Of a stretch of 50,603 bases of DNA, positions 23,188 to 32,320 are shown one piece after another. Source of the stretch: Candidatus Woesearchaeota archaeon (lineage in GTDB: Archaea; Nanobdellota; Nanobdellia; Woesearchaeales; GW2011-AR9); contig JACPND010000015.1 in NCBI GenBank assembly GCA_016185625.1, forward strand, positions 1 through 50,603, written 5' to 3'. A model generated the notes under the pieces. The model was not told where the DNA came from, made no database searches, and saw nothing but the letters and a program-made list of their open reading frames with translations. Position 1 is the stretch's first letter. Each line of letters begins with the position of its first letter. The translations under genes were made by a program, and so were the position numbers.

Positions 23188-26100
23188 TTATTTTTTCCTT
23201 TTCACCGCCAGATCCTTTAACTTCTTGAAAATATCCTGCGCCTCTTCTTTCGTCGCCACGTCACTGATTCCCTTCTCCTGCGTCTGCTGCGCAATTTTTT
23301 CCAATCTGGTAAAGATGCCTTTCTCTTCCGGTTTTAATCCCGGCCTGATCTCTTCCCGATGCTCTACATATTTCTCCGCCAATTCCTGTAATTTCGGCAG
23401 GTGCGCCGCCTTCTTCTTCAAGATATCCTCAAGATGCGGTATCCTTGCTGATTCTTTGGTAAACTGTCCGAACACTGCTTCGCGCTCACGCTCCTTCGCC
23501 CGCAGCAGGCGTGCTTTCATCAATTCGGCTAAGCGTTGCTTCCACATATCGATAAGGCCGGGCGCAGCAGCTGCTTTTGTTGCAGTGGCCATAGGAACTC
23601 CCGCTTTCCTCATTGACTGCTTTGGCGCATAGCGGTAATAATAGACCAAGTAACCCACTCCGCCGGCAGTCATCAGGAATCCTATCATCAGCAGGATCAG
23701 GGGAAGAAAGTCGGTTTTCTCTTCCAAGGCTGGCGGTAGCAGCGTTTTTTTCTCTTCTTTCACTTCTTTTTTTACCTCAGCAGTGCAAGGATCAGAACCG
23801 GCGCCATACTCATCAAAATTACTCACACTATCTTTATCGTAATCTTCTGCGGCGTCCTCAATGCCATTCTCATCAGAATCTTTTCGCAGGTGGTTGAAGA
23901 CACAATTTTCTTTCGTGAATGCTTTTTCCCAGCTGTCCGGAAGCAGATCGCCGTCGGTATCTCTTTTTTTCTCCTCGTCACTCAGTTCCCCTGTCGCACA
24001 TCCCGTATCATCCACGACTTCTCCGGCATCAGTATAAGGACATTCATCGCAGTGTTCCATGATTCCGTCGCCGTCATCATCTTCCACCTGAACAGTAGTG
24101 GAGCCATTGATGAACTTGCCGACCACATCCGAGACAGAATAACAGATAACTGTCGCTTCTCCGACCAGTATTTTGGAAGTGTAGGCCGAGGTCGGCTTGC
24201 AGGAAGAAGCAGAAGAGGCCGTGCCGTACTTCAACTGCTGGCAGCCGCTTTCGTCAGTGCAGGTAATCTCCACAGCAACTCCTTTACAAGAAGATTGGTT
24301 AGAGATGAATTGCAGATTCGGCGCAGATTTGTCTTTCTCGCAGAGAAGATAGTCTTCTGCCGTCGCCAAAATCCCGTCGCTTGGTTTTGATGTTCCGGTG
24401 TTGCCGGCGGCATCGGTGGCCACGACGTCAACTTTATACTTGTGCCCTTCCATTAACTCTGGATCTGTAACTGAGAATGGTGACGTACTTGCCGTTCCCT
24501 CTTTCGCCGCCGCGAGAGAAACATTGGCTTTGCTGGAAATAGTCTCATTCCCTAAATCGAATACCTTATAGGAATAACTGCTGATATTTCCCTCATTAGT
24601 CTGGACAAAAACCGTCAACCCCTTATTTCCGCAAGTATAATTGCCGTCATCGACCTGAGTTATCTGCGGAGGAGTTTTATCGATAGTAAAGGAGAGAGTT
24701 CCCTCTACTGCCTGGTCGGCCATCGTGCAGCGCACCGGAATCTGATAATATTTTTCTTTAAGGGCTTTAAAATCTACCGTATGCGTGGTAGAGCCCTGGC
24801 CTTTCATGTCAATATAACTGTCATTCAGCTGATACTGGCAAAGAGCGTTTTTGGTGGTGATGACCTGTGCGGTAAGGTCTGTTGTTTTGAAGAATTGCCC
24901 GTTCGGCCAGAGGGAATAGATGTTTCCTGCCTGAGTATAATCGACGGTGAAATTTATCTGCGACAGCCCAGAAATATCCCCGGCGCCATTCCTGCAGAGG
25001 ACATTGAGGCTGTAATTTTTGAGAAAGCCGGCAAAGCTGAGGGTAAATGTATCCTCATGGACGATATCCAGTTTGTTTTTGTCAGTGCCAAAAAAGCCAA
25101 ATTCCATCAAGCCATATTCCTGCTGTCCATCACCATCTGAATTATCGCTGTACTTACACACCGTTTTATCATCAGTGGTTACTTTGAGCGTCGTTTTGAT
25201 GCCTTCAAGGACTGGGTTAGGGCTGGCTGCTGCACTCAAAATCTTCGGCCCGGTAGGATCATATTCCAGATTGATCTTTTGCTCCGGCCCAAGTTCGCCC
25301 TCGCCGCCAGCACATTGCACGTAAATCGTTTTCACGCCGCCGGATTCCACGTATGCGGACGTGAATTGTCCCGGGAAATTAGATAATACATGACCGCTCG
25401 CCGTTTTTTGCAATTTCCTGATGGCCGGCACGTTAGCATAGTCAAATGCTGAAAAAAGATCAAATTTGCATTCTGAGGTTGGCACTTTGGTCGTCAGCAG
25501 AACATCAAAGTTCAGCTCCTGGCTCACACCCCACATCTCATCTTGATAATAATGAAGGGGAGGGTTTTCCAGCCTGATGCCATAACCATCGATGATAATA
25601 TCGCCGCACATCGGCTGGTACGGCGCATGGCCGGCAGTGTCGGTCGAATAATAACAGAGGCGCACGGTCTTATTGACGGTAAAAGGATCAAGATACGTTT
25701 CATAATTCTGGCTGGAGATCAAATCACATCCTTCACCGAGACAGTAAAACGTCTCCTCGCAGGCAAATCCATCGTCGATGCAATCCAGCTGCACCGTCGC
25801 CGAGCGCACGAAATAGGATTCCCAGTCAAAGGCGAGCGGCTCTTCGGTATGTTTCCCTTCGGTCAAAATGATTTTGGTTGCAGGCGGCAGGAAATCGACA
25901 GTAAACTGGAAGTAATCTTCATAGACGAGAGCAGGATCAGACGCGCCATGGCAAACCGCCAGGTATTTCCCGGCGTATTCACCTTGGACAAATCCGCCTA
26001 TCTCGGGTGTGTTGTGCACGGTGCCTTGTTCCTCGCCTTCCCCGGTCGCCTCAAAATCCGCGACTTTTTCATTTAACTGGTTATACAATGAACAGCTGGC

Positions 26101-29100
26101 AGCCATGAGAGTCCTCATGGAAAAGAGGATGGACTGGCTTTCCACCGTACCGTAAAGTTCAGGAGAGACGATCTCGATGCGTTTTTCAACGTCAAAGGTA
26201 TAGGTTTCGCTTTGAGAATTCACATTGCCGTGGTTATCGGCGCAGCTGACATTCAAGGTAGCCACGATAGCCGTACTGGCAAAACTTGCGGCTTTTTCGT
26301 CGGTAAGCGACTTGCTGACTATCTGGACATCTCCTTTCGGAACTAATGGCGTCAACGTAAACTGGCAGCTCATAGGATCATTCTGATTGAGAAGCAGAAT
26401 TTTCAATGCCGTGGTCTTCTCTTCAGTATTCCAAGTTCCATTGATCGTGAACTGCGGCAGCACATTGTCAATAAAGACAAAAGTTTGTTGAAGCTCTTCC
26501 TGATTCCGGTATTTGTCCTGGGAATAAAATGAGAGACGGTACGTTTTGCCATTGATTGATTCGGCCACCGATTTAAGGAGATCAAGAGTGATCTGCTCTT
26601 CCTGTTGTACGCCGGGATATTTTTCTTCATTAAACGAAGAACCAACACAGGTATCCGGCGCATCCGGTTCGGCATTGCTCACACAAAAGGCAAATACACC
26701 GAGAGGATTGCTTTCGTCTTGAGCGGTAAACGCCAGCGTGGGATTGGCTAGAGTGATAAGGCCATGTTCCAGCAGAACTGTGTGCGGCGTATCCGTGTCG
26801 GCATGACAACTGGCCTGCTCACCGGCCTGGAATCCCAAGCAATCATCGAAACTATCGCCATCACCATCCTTGACGCAGCTGCCAGGGCCCTTCTTTGCGC
26901 CGATCCATAAACAGCGTTTCCAGCCGCAGCGATCATTTGAAAAGGTGAACTGACCGCTGTTGGCACTTTTTGCCACCGCCTGTCCCTGAGTGCATTCCAG
27001 GTCTGTCCCATAGGTATAACAGTTCGCTACGGGAGACGAATGTTCCCCACAGGCTTCGCAGGATGCCAATTCCGGAGTAGAAAAGCAGCGGCCCAATCCT
27101 GAACAGATCTCCGGAGTACAATAATAATTTTCAAACAAGGTCGCATCTTTTCCGCATAAATTACAAAAATCTTCATGGGCATAATCCGCTTCCACGCAAT
27201 AGCCCTTTCCTGTCTCTATGGTGACCAACTCGGGGAGTATTTTGCCATAATCGACCACTTGTTGATCCTGTGTACTGTTAGTATGTGCGCCATCAATCCA
27301 GTTGCAGGCAGTTCCCAGACAATTATTGACTTCACAGGCATCTTTACTTTTGTACCCAAAACAGCTGTTCACGTCAGTACAGCTGCGGCATTGATCAAAA
27401 ATAGTGTCCGTGAAATCAAGATAACAGTAATTCGCATAGTCCTTCCCGTAACACGTCTCGCGCTGATAATACAATCCAAAAGGATTGCTGCCCAGCGCAC
27501 AGGGACCACTATCCTTACATGTTGCTCCGGCAGCGGTTTCCGCACAGAAGAACGCAGCTTTATCTGCAACATCCAGAGTAGCACAGCTTTGAGCCAGGAC
27601 TTTCTTATTCCCTGCTGCGCAAGTCCAGATCAATTTCCGTTCATCATCGGGAGTTGCCGGATCATCCACGCTGCAGAAGCGCTTCCATCCCGTATTGGCG
27701 TCATATTGGTGTTCGCAATCCTTCTCGCCCAGTGTCATCTCTTGTATATTTCCATCTGTGGAGAACCGCGTTTCAACATCAGCATACATCGCCCGGATAG
27801 CGTACTGATACGTCTGCCCCCATTCTACTTCTTCATCAATAAAAGTATTTTCGGCCGGTGAGAAAGTTTTCCAGTTGGTATATGCCGCCCCTTTCCCGAC
27901 ATCGGTCTTATCGACCACAAAACCGCTGACTTCAGGACAGGGCTTGCTCCAACTCAATCTCGCTTGCTTTTCTCCGGCCACATGGCCCACTGAAAACTGC
28001 TCCACATTTTTCTGTTGGTCAGCTTGGCCAAAGCTGCACTCGCCCACGTATTTCTGCAGCAGAAGAACGAGATTGCTGGCGGTCTGGCCTTTTTTGATAG
28101 AGATCTGGGCTGGTTCTGCTTCAAATCCCTGATACGCAGCAGAGAGTTCATGCTCTTCAGAATCTTGAACGATAGTGAAAGGCACAAAAAAACTGCCCCC
28201 GGGATATTTTGATTTGGCTTTAAATTTGCCGTCGACATAAATATTGACATCATACTGTTCTTCACCATCATCCGCTTTGCCATTGTAATTAATATCAAGA
28301 TACGCTTTGCCCTGAAATCCGGCAGCCGCAAGGGGAGCCACCGTAAAGTCCTGCTTCTTTTCTCCGGGAGTCAGCGTCAAGGAAAGAGTCGAGGGCGCAT
28401 AGCCGGCCTTCGTCGCCGTGAACTCATAGGTTCCAGCCACCAGATTCGGAATTTTATATCCGCCAGAAACATTGGTCAGCGTTATGCCGGTAAGCGGACC
28501 CTTCCAGGAAATAGTGGAAGCAGGAAGCGCTTTCCCGCCAGAATCCTGCGCCGATCCAAAAACGGTAGCCGCCGCCTCAGCCTTGACGAGTGTAAAGTCG
28601 CGTTGGACTGAGAGCGAGGACTGAACCGCTGCTGATGCTGAAGCAGGAAGATACCCTTCTTTGCTCGTTTTGACGATGAATGTTCCGGGATTTGCATTCA
28701 CTTGATATTTTCCGTTGTTGTCGGTGGTGGTCTGCAAAGCAATACCCTCAAAAGTGATGCTCACGCCGGCCACGGCTTTTCCTTCGCTGTCAGTGACTGT
28801 TCCCTTAATTGTTCCCGGCTCCACTATCCCACCACAATATTTCTGCTGGCAGACGTTTACGGTCATGCTTGCACTATTGTCAAAGACGTTGCCGGGCGAA
28901 TCAAGCGTCGTGCCGAGCTTCTTGGCTAAGTCGACACACTGCGCTCGGAGATAATTGAAGGAACAGGTCTGCCCTACTTTACAGCAGCCAAGAGAGCACC
29001 AATAAGAATTCTCTGCATCTTTCACTTCCATGCCGCCGAGCTGCTGGCATTTGCCGAGCGCATGATTAAGGCAATCGGCACTGCAGGTGACTTGCACACA

Positions 29101-29340
29101 TTCGGGAATCTCTTTACAATTAGAATTGGGTTTGAAATACTGGTCTAACACGCAGCCCTTAGACTTAGCATTGGCACAGTCCTGTTGAGCTTCCGCTTGC
29201 GAGGTCGCGGGAACGCAATAAAGATCCTCACTGCCTTTGGGATAAAAATAACAGCCTTCCACCTGCCCGAAAACGGCGGAAGAAAACACTAGCAGAATGA
29301 GAGCTAAAACTACGTGTACACCCCTTTTGGACAGGTTCAT
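23188..29340 (-). CDS. Giant multidomain surface protein with C-terminal anchor, 2050 aa
   Basis: Signal peptide 1-25 (LALILLVFSSAVFGQ) directs export. A Cys-rich region (30-170) precedes three carboxypeptidase-regulatory-like beta sandwiches (about 176-252, 258-336, 342-430), e.g. GTVTDSEGKAVAGVSITFEG. A fibronectin-III-like domain is at 452-530 and a long Cys-rich part at about 540-830. Several Ig-like repeats run to about 1750. Acidic TSP3-like calcium repeats (1752-1852; DDDGDGIMEHCDECPYTDAG) come before a transmembrane helix (1878-1902). A basic, coiled-coil tail of about 145 residues lies inside the cell. This layout fits a stalk or S-layer-like adhesin. First gene of the second surface operon. 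Confidence 0.8.
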   Translation of the reverse strand: MNLSKRGVHVVLALILLVFSSAVFGQVEGCYFYPKGSEDLYCVPATSQAEAQQDCANAKSKGCVLDQYFKPNSNCKEIPECVQVTCSADCLNHALGKCQQLGGMEVKDAENSYWCSLGCCKVGQTCSFNYLRAQCVDLAKKLGTTLDSPGNVFDNSASMTVNVCQQKYCGGIVEPGTIKGTVTDSEGKAVAGVSITFEGIALQTTTDNNGKYQVNANPGTFIVKTSKEGYLPASASAAVQSSLSVQRDFTLVKAEAAATVFGSAQDSGGKALPASTISWKGPLTGITLTNVSGGYKIPNLVAGTYEFTATKAGYAPSTLSLTLTPGEKKQDFTVAPLAAAGFQGKAYLDINYNGKADDGEEQYDVNIYVDGKFKAKSKYPGGSFFVPFTIVQDSEEHELSAAYQGFEAEPAQISIKKGQTASNLVLLLQKYVGECSFGQADQQKNVEQFSVGHVAGEKQARLSWSKPCPEVSGFVVDKTDVGKGAAYTNWKTFSPAENTFIDEEVEWGQTYQYAIRAMYADVETRFSTDGNIQEMTLGEKDCEHQYDANTGWKRFCSVDDPATPDDERKLIWTCAAGNKKVLAQSCATLDVADKAAFFCAETAAGATCKDSGPCALGSNPFGLYYQRETCYGKDYANYCYLDFTDTIFDQCRSCTDVNSCFGYKSKDACEVNNCLGTACNWIDGAHTNSTQDQQVVDYGKILPELVTIETGKGYCVEADYAHEDFCNLCGKDATLFENYYCTPEICSGLGRCFSTPELASCEACGEHSSPVANCYTYGTDLECTQGQAVAKSANSGQFTFSNDRCGWKRCLWIGAKKGPGSCVKDGDGDSFDDCLGFQAGEQASCHADTDTPHTVLLEHGLITLANPTLAFTAQDESNPLGVFAFCVSNAEPDAPDTCVGSSFNEEKYPGVQQEEQITLDLLKSVAESINGKTYRLSFYSQDKYRNQEELQQTFVFIDNVLPQFTINGTWNTEEKTTALKILLLNQNDPMSCQFTLTPLVPKGDVQIVSKSLTDEKAASFASTAIVATLNVSCADNHGNVNSQSETYTFDVEKRIEIVSPELYGTVESQSILFSMRTLMAASCSLYNQLNEKVADFEATGEGEEQGTVHNTPEIGGFVQGEYAGKYLAVCHGASDPALVYEDYFQFTVDFLPPATKIILTEGKHTEEPLAFDWESYFVRSATVQLDCIDDGFACEETFYCLGEGCDLISSQNYETYLDPFTVNKTVRLCYYSTDTAGHAPYQPMCGDIIIDGYGIRLENPPLHYYQDEMWGVSQELNFDVLLTTKVPTSECKFDLFSAFDYANVPAIRKLQKTASGHVLSNFPGQFTSAYVESGGVKTIYVQCAGGEGELGPEQKINLEYDPTGPKILSAAASPNPVLEGIKTTLKVTTDDKTVCKYSDNSDGDGQQEYGLMEFGFFGTDKNKLDIVHEDTFTLSFAGFLKNYSLNVLCRNGAGDISGLSQINFTVDYTQAGNIYSLWPNGQFFKTTDLTAQVITTKNALCQYQLNDSYIDMKGQGSTTHTVDFKALKEKYYQIPVRCTMADQAVEGTLSFTIDKTPPQITQVDDGNYTCGNKGLTVFVQTNEGNISSYSYKVFDLGNETISSKANVSLAAAKEGTASTSPFSVTDPELMEGHKYKVDVVATDAAGNTGTSKPSDGILATAEDYLLCEKDKSAPNLQFISNQSSCKGVAVEITCTDESGCQQLKYGTASSASSCKPTSAYTSKILVGEATVICYSVSDVVGKFINGSTTVQVEDDDGDGIMEHCDECPYTDAGEVVDDTGCATGELSDEEKKRDTDGDLLPDSWEKAFTKENCVFNHLRKDSDENGIEDAAEDYDKDSVSNFDEYGAGSDPCTAEVKKEVKEEKKTLLPPALEEKTDFLPLILLMIGFLMTAGGVGYLVYYYRYAPKQSMRKAGVPMATATKAAAAPGLIDMWKQRLAELMKARLLRAKEREREAVFGQFTKESARIPHLEDILKKKAAHLPKLQELAEKYVEHREEIRPGLKPEEKGIFTRLEKIAQQTQEKGISDVATKEEAQDIFKKLKDLAVKRKK

Positions 29341-29366
29341 ACTTAATCAGAATTAAACTCTTGGCG

Positions 29367-29374
29367 TTTATAAA
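29367..29374 (-). promoter_or_regulatory. Promoter of the second surface operon
   Basis: TTTATAAA lies 27-34 bases before the ATG at 29340, fitting a leaderless transcript for the giant protein gene and the four genes after it. Confidence 0.5.
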
Positions 29375-29421
29375 TGTTCCGAGCGCTGGTACCACTGCAT
29401 AACCGGAAGCATTCTTAAGAA

Positions 29422-29481
29422 AAGTGCGCCAGAAATCTAGGTCGCTCAGCGCTTATCATGCTGAGCGGGCGACCGCACTTT
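29422..29481. repeat. Long imperfect palindrome between surface genes
   Basis: AAAGTGCG (29422-29429) pairs with CGCACTTT (29474-29481), and inside them GGTCGCTCAGC pairs with GCTGAGCGGGCGACC with two unpaired bases, around a short loop. It lies between the stop of the lipoprotein gene and the promoter of the giant protein gene. It could be a terminator-like or processing structure, or a palindrome relic. Confidence 0.6.
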
Positions 29482-29543
29482 AGGGATGGCGCCCTGCTGA
29501 ACCCCTCAAGTTGAGTCGTAGCGAAACTCGTGGTAGTTCACAC

Positions 29544-30434
29544 TCATTTCACACTCTCCTTAATCTGCAATTTCTCCTGCTGGATTTCTCTATAGGTATA
29601 ATCCAGCGTCAACTGCACCTGCTTCGTCGAGAGTGTTTTTGCCGCGAGCGTCTCTTTCAATTTACAGACAATTTCCGCTTCGCCATTAATCAGACGAGCT
29701 TCATTGACCTTGCCACCGGATTTGCATTCCCACGCCGCGTCGTCAAGCGAATAACCCAATTTCTCCGTCACGCCGAAGGATTCTCCCCTCTTTGTCACTT
29801 TGCCGCCGCCGACATTCTTGACTTTGAGCTTCAGCGCCATGATGCCTTTGCCGGCCGTTTCCTGGGTCACAATACCGATAGTAATCGGCGCACCGGAAAC
29901 AAAGAACTTCTTCGCTTCTTTGACTTCACAGACACGCTTGTCCGTAAGATCTTCTTTCATACAGACTTCAGGAACAATCAAAGAGGTTTGATAGTTGTAA
30001 TCAACATTAGCAAACCAGGTGCGATCCTGCACTCCTTTCGCCGTCTTGACGTATTTGGCTTCAGAGGCAAAGCTGACCGTTTCTTCGCCGCCAGCCGGAA
30101 CTAATTCAGAAATCTTTTCAATGGTATTTTTGTTTTTTAATTCCCAAGACGTGATGCCGCTGAATTCGTCTTTGGAAGGGCCGAGCAATGAAACGGTGAC
30201 ATCACTTGGCTTTAATTCATATTCCCCTTTGTTCTGTACCGTTACTTCCAGAGGAAATGTTTCCGTATCAAAAATGCTGAATACACCGGCTTCTTCCACG
30301 CCGAAGGGTTCAAACTTCACACTCAGGCCCTGCGTTCCGCCCATAAACACGCCTTTGCCGGTCTGTGTGGGCGGCGGCGTGCAGGCTAAAACCAATAAAC
30401 CTACGATGACTGCAAATAGAATTGCTTTTTTCAT
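29544..30434 (-). CDS. Surface lipoprotein, 296 aa
   Basis: MKKAILFAVIVGLLVLACTP is a clear lipoprotein signal with lipobox LVLAC, Cys18 being the likely lipidation site. The mature part has a short Thr/Pro linker and two beta-sandwich-like domains (about 35-140 and 165-290), with repeated phrases such as LEVTVQNKGEYELKPSDV and LKLKVKNVGGGKV typical of CARDB/Ig-like folds, suggesting internal duplication. It precedes the giant surface protein on the same strand, separated by the palindrome at 29422. GAGGGAAC before the ATG and TTTAAATA at 30480-30487 are its likely signals. Function unknown; probably associated with the surface assembly. Confidence 0.75.
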   Translation of the reverse strand: MKKAILFAVIVGLLVLACTPPPTQTGKGVFMGGTQGLSVKFEPFGVEEAGVFSIFDTETFPLEVTVQNKGEYELKPSDVTVSLLGPSKDEFSGITSWELKNKNTIEKISELVPAGGEETVSFASEAKYVKTAKGVQDRTWFANVDYNYQTSLIVPEVCMKEDLTDKRVCEVKEAKKFFVSGAPITIGIVTQETAGKGIMALKLKVKNVGGGKVTKRGESFGVTEKLGYSLDDAAWECKSGGKVNEARLINGEAEIVCKLKETLAAKTLSTKQVQLTLDYTYREIQQEKLQIKESVK

Positions 30435-30501
30435 GCTGTTCCCTCTTTTATGGTTCTGTGCTTAACAAGAGTGAATGGATATTTAAACCTTTTGGGCTAT
30501 C

Positions 30502-30682
30502 GGCACTGTCCAGTTTCTGAGTGATAATCATCGTCTAGGCCAAGAAGCGAAAGAGCAGATGCCTATCTTTAGCCCTACGTTAGGTTTGATTTTCTTCGAG
30601 AAATACTCCTTCTTGTAGAAGTTCACACTGGAAAAATCAGCCGACCGAGCGGCCAAGATGATTATCACTCCCCTTTCGTGCC
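30502..30682. mobile_element. GGCACTGTCC-ended miniature element, copy 1
   Basis: A 181-bp element with inverted ends: GGCACTGTCCAGTTTCTGAG on the left and a degenerate copy ending in GTGCC on the right; GAGTGATAATCATC on the left is repeated inverted on the right. Flanks GGGCTATC (30494-30501) and GGTCTATC (30683-30690) form an 8-bp target duplication with one change. It has no gene. It fills most of the gap 30435-30760; TTTTATAAAG at 30731-30740 is the promoter of the next gene. Confidence 0.75.
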
Positions 30683-30760
30683 GGTCTATCGGCTTGGCGT
30701 GGAAACTCACTCTTCTCTGATGAGCAGTAATTTTATAAAGTTCGGCAAGTATGCACCATT

Positions 30761-31582
30761 ATGAACATCGGCGGGCAAGCAGTCATTGAAGGTGTGATGA
30801 TGCGAAATAAAGAGAAATTCGCGGTAGCCGTGCGCCTGCCCAATGGGAAAATCAAGGTCAAACAAGAGAAAAGCACCACCTTCCCAAAATTCTTCAATAT
30901 CTTTTTTATTCGTGGTGTCGTAGGACTGGGATATTCTCTATACGATGGCATCAAAGCTCTTGCCTGGAGCGGCAACCAGCAGATGAAGAAAAAAGAGAAA
31001 CTTACCAAGAAGGAAATGATCGGCAGCCTGGCGCTTTCTTTTGCCTTTGCTATCATCTTATTTGTAGCCATCCCTTTTTTTACCGCTCGATGGATTCAAT
31101 CAGAAGGAGTCTGGTTTAATGTGCTGGATGGCCTGTTCCGCCTGACTATTTTTCTGGGATACTTGGCAGTTATTTCGATGATGTCAGACGTGAAACGATT
31201 ATTTCAATACCATGGGGCGGAGCATAAGACCATCTTCTGCTATGAAGCGAAGCAGGACTTGACGGTCGATAATGTCAAAAAATTTGTCCGTTTCCATCCC
31301 CGCTGCGGCACGTCTTTTTTAGTTATCGTGGTGCTCTTATCCATCGTGCTGTTCTCATTTATCGAGGGAGCTTGGTGGGTGAAGTTTCTGGGACGGATTG
31401 TCTTGCTGCCGGCGCTGGCGGGAGTAGGATACGAGATGATTAAGCTGAGCAGCAAGTATCAAGGAAATGTTTTGGTTCGCGGTTTTACTGCTCCGGGCTT
31501 ATGGGTGCAGCGCATCACGACCAAAGAACCGGATGAGAAGCAATTGGAGGTAGCGATTAAGGCGTTGAAGGCGGTGATGTAA
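30761..31582 (+). CDS. DUF1385 membrane protein
   Basis: A 273-residue protein of the DUF1385 (YqhQ-like) family. The N-terminus GGQAVIEGVMMRNKEKFAVA is the family signature, and EHKTIFCYEA with the downstream RFHPRCGTSFL motif gives conserved His/Cys residues that may bind metal. Four or so hydrophobic segments lie at about 45-60, 90-110, 130-145 and 190-230. The biochemical function of the family is not established. TATA-like TTTTATAAAG at 30731 makes a leaderless start at 30761 likely. More common in bacteria, so possibly acquired. Intact. Confidence 0.88.
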   Translation: MNIGGQAVIEGVMMRNKEKFAVAVRLPNGKIKVKQEKSTTFPKFFNIFFIRGVVGLGYSLYDGIKALAWSGNQQMKKKEKLTKKEMIGSLALSFAFAIILFVAIPFFTARWIQSEGVWFNVLDGLFRLTIFLGYLAVISMMSDVKRLFQYHGAEHKTIFCYEAKQDLTVDNVKKFVRFHPRCGTSFLVIVVLLSIVLFSFIEGAWWVKFLGRIVLLPALAGVGYEMIKLSSKYQGNVLVRGFTAPGLWVQRITTKEPDEKQLEVAIKALKAVM

Positions 31583-31606
31583 CCACCAATTGCTCGTCTC
31601 AGTAAA

Positions 31607-31614
31607 TTTATATA
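31607..31614 (+). promoter_or_regulatory. TATA-like box of 31640 gene
   Basis: TTTATATA lies 26-33 bases before the ATG at 31640, so the gene is probably read from its own leaderless promoter rather than from the DUF1385 gene. Confidence 0.45.
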
Positions 31615-31639
31615 CTCTTTTTATTGTTTATTTTTTTCA

Positions 31640-32314
31640 ATGTCTAATGTATATATCTCTAACCAGCGGATTCTTGATGCCATTCATTATCATCGGTTTG
31701 GGGCGGTGGTGGAGGTTACGAATAGAGTGACGTCAAAAAGCAAACGTCAGGAAAAAAAGAGGCAAGTTGTCCGCGGAAAGGATCTGCTGCAGCGGGCGGT
31801 GGGAGATTCCACCCAGATTATTGGTGGGTTGGCGCTCATCCAGTATACGCAGGCGGAAATTAAAGAGTTGGATTTCATGCTGCGCATGGCCGATTACAAT
31901 CCCCGACTGCTAAAGGGCTCTATTTCACGATTATTGGAGACAGAACGCCATCTGAACAGTGAAAATTTCTCCTACCTTTCAGCATTGATGGCTGAAGCGG
32001 ACGGAAAAGACGACACTTTCATTCGTACGAAGCTGAATCCGCGGCAGAAAGGCCCGTATGATAATCGTCTGGCGCAGGTCAAAGGGAGCGTGTTAGAATT
32101 TTATGTCAGGGAACTATTTGCGGAATCGCTGCCAGAAAATACGGTGTTTGCGTTGGGAACAAGGATGTCAGATAACTCGCATAAAGTGTGTCCGGACTTA
32201 ATTGTTGCTGCTTCCTCGACGGAGTTTCGCAGAGGCCTGGAAAATCTGGTTCACAATTATACTGGCCAGCAGCGGATTACCGTAGCGTATGGAAAAAAGT
32301 TCAATTCAGCTTAG
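31640..32314 (+). CDS. Uncharacterised soluble protein, possible nuclease-like fold
   Basis: A 224-residue protein I cannot assign. Residues 1-50 are basic (TSKSKRQEKKRQVVRGKDLL), and a helical middle (60-125) follows. The C-terminal part has LEFYVRELF, then KVCPDLIVAASSTEF and ITVAYGKK: a spaced Glu, Asp and Lys compatible with a PD-(D/E)xK nuclease core, but too weak for a claim. It ends six bases from the stop of rad50, tail to tail. No signal peptide or membrane helix. If it is a nuclease, the convergent rad50 would make a repair link plausible; this is speculation. Confidence 0.6.
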   Translation: MSNVYISNQRILDAIHYHRFGAVVEVTNRVTSKSKRQEKKRQVVRGKDLLQRAVGDSTQIIGGLALIQYTQAEIKELDFMLRMADYNPRLLKGSISRLLETERHLNSENFSYLSALMAEADGKDDTFIRTKLNPRQKGPYDNRLAQVKGSVLEFYVRELFAESLPENTVFALGTRMSDNSHKVCPDLIVAASSTEFRRGLENLVHNYTGQQRITVAYGKKFNSA

Positions 32315-32320
32315 ATATGT

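Noticed and set aside
24000-27900. Long open frames on the plus strand opposite the giant surface gene (up to 228 codons, e.g. 25543-26076 and 27175-27861)
   Set aside because: They show no domain, signal or ribosome site, and the minus frame has clear domains and an export signal. They are antisense shadows.
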